Of a DNA stretch of 64,000 nt, positions 59,947 to 64,000 are shown piece after piece. The position numbers were made by a program, and so were the translations under genes. The notes beneath the pieces are model-generated. The model saw only the letters and a program-made list of their open reading frames with translations, had not been told where the DNA came from and made no database searches. Source of the stretch: Olsenella urininfantis. GTDB taxonomy: Bacteria; Actinomycetota; Coriobacteriia; Coriobacteriales; Atopobiaceae. Each line of letters starts with the position of its first letter. Positions within the stretch are counted from its first letter, which is position 1. The stretch is taken from assembly GCF_900155635.1 (NCBI RefSeq), contig NZ_LT732540.1, forward strand, positions 966,365-1,030,364. The letters run 5' to 3'.

Positions 59947-62571
59947 CTAGGCCCTCCTGCGCAGGAGGACGGATGAGCCGAGAGACGCGAGCGCCAGGCC
60001 GAGCAGGGCCGCGACGCCATGCGTCACCCCAAGGTCACCCGTGCGTGGAATGCTGGCAGGCGGGGTTGGCGGAGCGGGAGGCACGGGGGGCTCTATCTCG
60101 TTCACGACGGAAAGCGCCAGGCTCCCCCTTCGCTCGTCACGGGAGAAGGTCAGCCTGCGAGAGTCATCGATCCCCTCGGCCTCAGGCGCCTCCTCCCCCT
60201 CGGCAAGCTCGACGGCCCAGTAGGAGTAGTCGTTGCCGTTCGCGTCGGCAACGGGGAGATCCTTGAGCTCGGCGGTCCAACCCGCATCCCTCCTGACCTC
60301 GAGGAGACCCACCTTCTCGCTCGAGGCGCCGGCGGTGCGGTATATGCCAAGGCGAATCATATCGGCCGTGACGGCCTGCTCGTCAGCTGGCTCGCCGCTG
60401 CCCCTGTAGACCCAGGACTTGGTGACATCCAGACTCACGACCCTGTTCTCCAGGGAGGCGGCAAGGTGGTTCGCCTCGCCCGTCACCTCGAGCCTCGTGG
60501 TCGAGGCGACTATCGCCTCGCCCTTTTCGTCAAGCTCCACGACCTTGTACGAGATGGGCTCTCCGGCAGGATCCACGGTGGGAAGGTCCACCACCTTTGC
60601 CTTCCACCCGTTCTGGGCGGATATGGTGAAGCGCCTGATGAGGTAGTCCTTGTCCTGGTAGCTCACGACGACGCCCGCGTTAACCTCCGTCTTGGTCAGC
60701 CCAGCAAGGTCCAGGTCATCGCCCGTGAGGCCGTTCTTCCACCGCTTGGTCACCTCGAGCTCGAAGGTCTCGGGCTCGCCGATGGCGATGCCGCCGTTCG
60801 ATCCGATGCCACCCCCCACAAAGCTCGAGCTGTTCTGGTGGATGCGAAGCGTGGCCATGGCACGAGCAAGCTCGGCGCCATCGTCCGCGGCAACGCTATG
60901 AAGGCCGGAGTTGGTGATGGTGTCCTCCTCGCCTCCTTTGAGCACCACGCGCTCGCCCGGGCTGTCAGGGTCGAAGCGGGAGCCGCCAGGGGCCTTGACG
61001 CCGCCATCCCAGAAGTAGGAGACCTCCCCGCCGCCCAAGACGTGATCGGAGAGGAACACGGGGAACGAGCCGACGCCTCCATATTCGAGGTGAGCTATGT
61101 CATCGCCGTGACGGCCCGCCTGGCCGCCCTCGATGATGGCGCCATGGGTGACATTGAGGGTGAGCTTGCCCGTGGGGCAGACCCAGATGCCGCCGCCAGC
61201 CACGTCCGCGGCGTTTTCGTGCACGGACATGTCATGGAAGTGAGCGGTGTAGGTCTTCGTGGCAACGTAGACGCCGCCGCCCATCATGTCCGCATGGTTC
61301 TCCCTGATGTCTCCCCCATAGAGCCGGACCGCGTTGGAGACCACGTTCACGCCGCCGCCCGTGCGCGACGAGCTGTTGCGGGCTATGGTTCCGCCATGCA
61401 TGGTGAAGCCACCCGGTTGGTATCTGCTGTACTCCTCGGGGGAAAGCCCGCTTTTGCCCCCCTCGCCATCAATCTCTGCCCAACTCCTGGCGGCACCCCA
61501 TTTGTACAGGTCCATGGCACAGACGCCACCGCCGCAGGGAGCCGTGTTGTCTGTGATCTCCCCGCCATGCATGGTGAGCTCGGCGTTGCCGAAGACGAGG
61601 ACGCCACCGCCTCCGAAGCCAGACTCGTTGCTCTTGATGCTGCCTCCCCAGAGCTCGACCGTGGAGCGCGTGGAGGTCATGTCGTTGCCAGAGGCTGCCG
61701 CGGCCTTGACGTCGCTTCCGTCAGCCCACGTATACGCCACCACGCCGCCGCCGAAGCCGGCGTTGTCGCTGATGTCGCCGCCCTTCATGACGAAGTGGCC
61801 GCCCTCGTAGACGCCAACGCCGCCCGCCTCGCCATAGGAATTGCCCGAGACCTCACTTCCGCGGCCCTCGGTGATGGAGCCTCCGTTCATGATGAAGGTG
61901 GCCCCCTTGGCAACGGCGACGTTGCCAGCGCCGCGCTGGACATAGCTGGGGTCTTGCTTGCGATGGTTGTCCGTTATCAGGCCGCCGTTCATGGTGAGGA
62001 TGGCGTCGGCGCCAGTCACGGTGACCGCGCCTTGGAAGAACTCTGTCATCCCGCGCGTGCCCGAGATGGTGGCATCCTGGATGGTGAGCTCTCCCTGCAC
62101 CAGGACCGTAGGCGCGTTGCTGGCAATGTTGCCCTGCCCCACCTGGCCACGGCTCCTTATCTCAAGCCGACCCCCCTCGCCGCTCTTGTCAAGCGTGAGC
62201 TTGGCCCCCTTTGCCACCTTGACAAGGGTGCCCTCGTAGCCGTCCTCGCGCACGAGGGCGGACTGGGTCTCGAAGCCCTCGCGACTGGCGTTGACGATCT
62301 CGATGTCGGCACCCTCGGGAATGACCAGGGGCCTCGTGAGCATTGTGTCGCTCCACGAGAGCACGATGCGCGTTGGCGTGGAGCCGGCCTCGTCGATGGT
62401 GCGCTGAAGGTCATCCTCGGAGCCGTTGAAGAAGCCGGAGACCTCTGACATGTCCACGACCCGCCTGCTGTCGGCCCAGGCGGTGCGGGAGAATGCGATC
62501 GTGGAGCACAGCAGGCAGAGCATGGCGCCAAGCACCACCAAGGGCCTGGGTGAGCGCCTGTAACGGGACAT
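59947..62571 (-). CDS. Beta-helix cell-wall surface protein with IPRTG sorting signal
   Basis: Sortase substrate, 874 aa. ATG 62571 has GGAGG upstream; the signal peptide is basic SRYRRSPRP then a helix ending TAWADS. Residues about 85-520 hold many short repeats with glycine-rich turns (MNGGLITDN, MNGGSITEG, MKGGDISDN, MHGGEITDN, MHGGTIARN, GGGVYV), the pattern of right-handed beta-helix/polymorphic-membrane-protein adhesins. Two CnaB-type domains follow (ELEVTKRWKNG, LDVTKSWVYRG), then a Pro linker, IPRTGD, a membrane helix and LRRRA. The motif differs from LAQTG of the other surface protein, so a different sortase may attach it. Nothing shows the ligand. Confidence 0.88.
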   Translation of the reverse strand: MSRYRRSPRPLVVLGAMLCLLCSTIAFSRTAWADSRRVVDMSEVSGFFNGSEDDLQRTIDEAGSTPTRIVLSWSDTMLTRPLVIPEGADIEIVNASREGFETQSALVREDGYEGTLVKVAKGAKLTLDKSGEGGRLEIRSRGQVGQGNIASNAPTVLVQGELTIQDATISGTRGMTEFFQGAVTVTGADAILTMNGGLITDNHRKQDPSYVQRGAGNVAVAKGATFIMNGGSITEGRGSEVSGNSYGEAGGVGVYEGGHFVMKGGDISDNAGFGGGVVAYTWADGSDVKAAAASGNDMTSTRSTVELWGGSIKSNESGFGGGGVLVFGNAELTMHGGEITDNTAPCGGGVCAMDLYKWGAARSWAEIDGEGGKSGLSPEEYSRYQPGGFTMHGGTIARNSSSRTGGGVNVVSNAVRLYGGDIRENHADMMGGGVYVATKTYTAHFHDMSVHENAADVAGGGIWVCPTGKLTLNVTHGAIIEGGQAGRHGDDIAHLEYGGVGSFPVFLSDHVLGGGEVSYFWDGGVKAPGGSRFDPDSPGERVVLKGGEEDTITNSGLHSVAADDGAELARAMATLRIHQNSSSFVGGGIGSNGGIAIGEPETFELEVTKRWKNGLTGDDLDLAGLTKTEVNAGVVVSYQDKDYLIRRFTISAQNGWKAKVVDLPTVDPAGEPISYKVVELDEKGEAIVASTTRLEVTGEANHLAASLENRVVSLDVTKSWVYRGSGEPADEQAVTADMIRLGIYRTAGASSEKVGLLEVRRDAGWTAELKDLPVADANGNDYSYWAVELAEGEEAPEAEGIDDSRRLTFSRDERRGSLALSVVNEIEPPVPPAPPTPPASIPRTGDLGVTHGVAALLGLALASLGSSVLLRRRA

Positions 62572-62631
62572 GTGGTCCTCCTTGTTGCGTGTCTGGAAAG
62601 TCATTCCCAGGAAACATGGCATGAGCTGGGC

Positions 62632-62660
62632 ACTATACTACTATACCAAAAAGTTAACAA
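62632..62660 (-). promoter_or_regulatory. Promoter of the beta-helix surface protein
   Basis: -35 TTGTTA (62655-62660), 17-base spacer, -10 TATAGT (62632-62637) on the minus strand, about 55 bases before the start codon. A second TATAGT overlaps the spacer. Confidence 0.6.
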
Positions 62661-62718
62661 AGTGCTACAACATATCTGAACAACATCTGCTAGGCCATTT
62701 TCTTGCAAGCGGTCATAA

Positions 62719-62744
62719 AGGGAGGGCTAGCGGCAGCCCTCCCT
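62719..62744. terminator. Hairpin between the divergent surface-protein and cyclophilin genes
   Basis: 10-bp perfect stem AGGGAGGGCT / AGCCCTCCCT with a 6-base loop, T-rich (TTTATG) on the minus side. It lies upstream of both genes, so it is a leader structure or insulator rather than a gene-end terminator. Confidence 0.4.
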
Positions 62745-62815
62745 CGCGAGGGGCACAGTCGCTATCATGTGGGCCCATTGCCACATAGAAGATTGAATGA
62801 GAGACGAGGGCTATC

Positions 62816-63478
62816 ATGATCTCCCAGCTCAGCAGACGCTCGTTCTTCCGCATCGCAGGAGCGCTGGGGACGACCCTTGCCCTGGGGGCGTGCTCAAAAG
62901 GAGGTAGCGACGTCGCAGCTCCCCCGAAGGACGCACCCGACACGTCAGGAACCCTCATGGAGCCGCTTGACAACGGCTACTCCTCGGGGCTGCACCATGC
63001 AGTCATCGAGGTGGAAGGCTATGGCAGGCTTGAGCTGGAGCTCTACGCGGACAACACGCCCATCACGGTGAGCAACTTCGCCGACCTGGTGGAGAGCGGC
63101 TTCTACGACGGGCTCACCTTCCACCGCATCATCAAGGGCTTCATGGTCCAGGGCGGAGACCCGAAGGGCGACGGGACAGGTGGCTCCAAGAGGTGCATCA
63201 AGGGCGAGTTCTCGGCAAACGGCGTGGTCAACGCCATCCAGCATAAGCGCGGCGTCATCTCCATGGCGCGCAGCCAGGACATGAACTCAGCCAGCTCGCA
63301 GTTCTTCATCATGCACGCGGACTACCCCTCGCTGGACGGGCAGTACGCCGCGTTCGGCAGGGTGACGAGCGGTATCGAGGTCATCGATGCCCTGGTGGAG
63401 ACCCCCGTGCAGGACTCGAACGGCACGGTGTCCCCCGCAGACCAGCCCAAGATCGTCTCCCTCAAGATGGTGGACTAG
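62816..63478 (+). CDS. Peptidyl-prolyl isomerase, cyclophilin type, Tat-exported lipoprotein
   Basis: Protein-folding isomerase acting outside the membrane, 220 aa. Signal LSRRSFFRIAGALG (twin arginine) with lipobox LGAC; a Pro/Asp linker follows. Cyclophilin core: VSNFADLVESGFYDGLTFHRII, GFMVQGGDPKGDGTG, ISMARSQDMNSASSQFFI and LDGQYAAFGRVTSG. Catalytic Arg (FHR) and Phe/Gln of SSQFF are kept. It is directly followed by a GNAT gene two bases later. Confidence 0.93.
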   Translation: MISQLSRRSFFRIAGALGTTLALGACSKGGSDVAAPPKDAPDTSGTLMEPLDNGYSSGLHHAVIEVEGYGRLELELYADNTPITVSNFADLVESGFYDGLTFHRIIKGFMVQGGDPKGDGTGGSKRCIKGEFSANGVVNAIQHKRGVISMARSQDMNSASSQFFIMHADYPSLDGQYAAFGRVTSGIEVIDALVETPVQDSNGTVSPADQPKIVSLKMVD

Positions 63479-63480
63479 GG

Positions 63481-64000
63481 ATGATCGAGACCGAGCGGCT
63501 GGCGCTGCGCCCCTGGCAGGAGGAGGACGTCGAGGCGCTCTTTCGCCACGCCAGCCATCCGCACGTTGGCCCCGCCGCCGGCTGGCCTGCGCATCAGGAC
63601 ATGGAGGAGAGCCGCCATGTCCTGCACGAGCTGCTCATGGTTGACGAGACCTACGCCATCACCGCACAAGCGACGCTTGCCAACGAGCTGGGCGTGCCCG
63701 CTGGAGAGGCCCTCGGCTCCGTCTCCCTCAAGCGAGGGGAGGCATCCAAGGGCTTCGTGGGGGCAGACGAGGCGGAGCTGGGCTTTTGGCTGGCGCGGCC
63801 CGCCTGGGGGCGCAGCATCATGCCCGAGGCCTGCGAGGCGCTGCTCGAGCATGCCTTCGTCGATCTGGGCCTTCGGGCCGTCTGGGCCGCGAGCTTCTCG
63901 GACAACCTCCAGAGCCAGAGGGTCCAGGAGAAGCTGGGGATGCGAGACCATCACAGGCAGGAGGGCGTCTACCTCCGCCTGCTCGACACGACGGTGGACG
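63481..64000 (+). CDS. GNAT-family N-acetyltransferase, RimJ/RimL-like (3' end missing)
   Basis: Starts at ATG 63481, two bases after the cyclophilin stop, and runs off the window; 173 residues are visible. METERLALRPW-type opening (IETERLALRPWQEEDVEALF), ELGFWLARPAWGRSIMPEA acetyl-CoA-binding part and FSDNLQSQRVQEKLGM near the visible end match the acetyl_3 group that acetylates protein N-termini or small molecules. Some Ala-rich insert (TAQATLANELGVPAGEALG) precedes the core. Substrate unknown. Confidence 0.85.
   Translation, partial: MIETERLALRPWQEEDVEALFRHASHPHVGPAAGWPAHQDMEESRHVLHELLMVDETYAITAQATLANELGVPAGEALGSVSLKRGEASKGFVGADEAELGFWLARPAWGRSIMPEACEALLEHAFVDLGLRAVWAASFSDNLQSQRVQEKLGMRDHHRQEGVYLRLLDTTVD

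Noticed and set aside
60019..62448. 809-codon open frame opposite the beta-helix surface protein
   Set aside because: Val/Ala/His/Gly-rich composition typical of antisense translation of GC-rich genes; no start context; the minus strand has signal peptide, repeats and sorting motif.

Overview
The window is high-GC, densely packed bacterial chromosome. Gene content points to a Gram-positive actinobacterium of the Coriobacteriia type (Olsenella/Atopobium lineage): sortase-anchored surface proteins, a class B sortase, twin-arginine lipoproteins, a RecJ protein fused to a DEAD/DEAH helicase, and a long Rho N-terminus. This placement is inferred from protein style, not from a marker gene comparison. 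No rRNA, IS element, integrase, CRISPR array or prophage was seen; most of the window looks like core genome with a few accessory surface and regulatory loci.

Layout. 1-1.6 kb: 3' part of a DEAD-box RNA helicase, then two identical tRNA-Lys(CTT) and one tRNA-His(GTG) on the minus strand. 1.9-5.6 kb: a large CnaB/VaFE-type surface protein ending in LAQTG, with its own class B sortase. 5.7-8.1 kb: a polar amino acid ABC importer. 8.1-14.2 kb: asd-lysC-hom (minus) divergent from thrC-thrB (plus), the aspartate-to-threonine pathway. 14.3-19.2 kb: livFGMHJ branched-chain amino acid importer. 19.3-23.2 kb: VanZ-like protein, an unknown membrane protein and rho. 23.4-28.5 kb: argS, pncB, a small tail-anchored coiled-coil protein, a PflX-like radical SAM protein, tRNA-Ala(CGC), and a 6S RNA candidate. 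28.9-31.6 kb: a WecA/TagO-like transferase, then infC-rpmI-rplT, with an ATA start codon for infC and an attenuator in its leader. 31.9-39.6 kb: KdgT-type permease, tRNA-Leu(CAA), a metal-rich metallo-beta-lactamase-fold hydrolase, a bifunctional (p)ppGpp enzyme and a RecJ-helicase fusion. 39.8-44.9 kb: tgt, ptsH, a tail-anchored coiled-coil protein, queA and queH (queuosine). 45.1-47.1 kb: a divergent methionyl-tRNA synthetase-like protein. 47.1-54.2 kb: pstS-pstC-pstA-pstB-pstB-phoU-phoP-phoR behind an 11-bp-periodic PHO-box-like array. 54.4-59.9 kb: an alpha/beta hydrolase, then a MarR regulator with a heterodimeric ABC exporter behind AGGTACCT operators. 59.9-64 kb: a second, beta-helix type surface protein (IPRTG), a Tat-lipoprotein cyclophilin and a truncated GNAT acetyltransferase.

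Working together: the organism imports amino acids through two ABC systems, can make threonine from aspartate, has a complete phosphate-sensing and uptake locus, and displays at least two sortase substrates with different sorting motifs. All four exported lipoproteins here carry twin-arginine signals. Three genes (sortase, infC, MarR) lack a usable ATG/GTG/TTG at the position homology and ribosome-binding sites demand. The least conventional items are the His/Cys-rich tandem-repeat extension of the metallo-hydrolase, the RecJ-helicase fusion, a small dispersed palindromic repeat family, and the non-canonical start codons.
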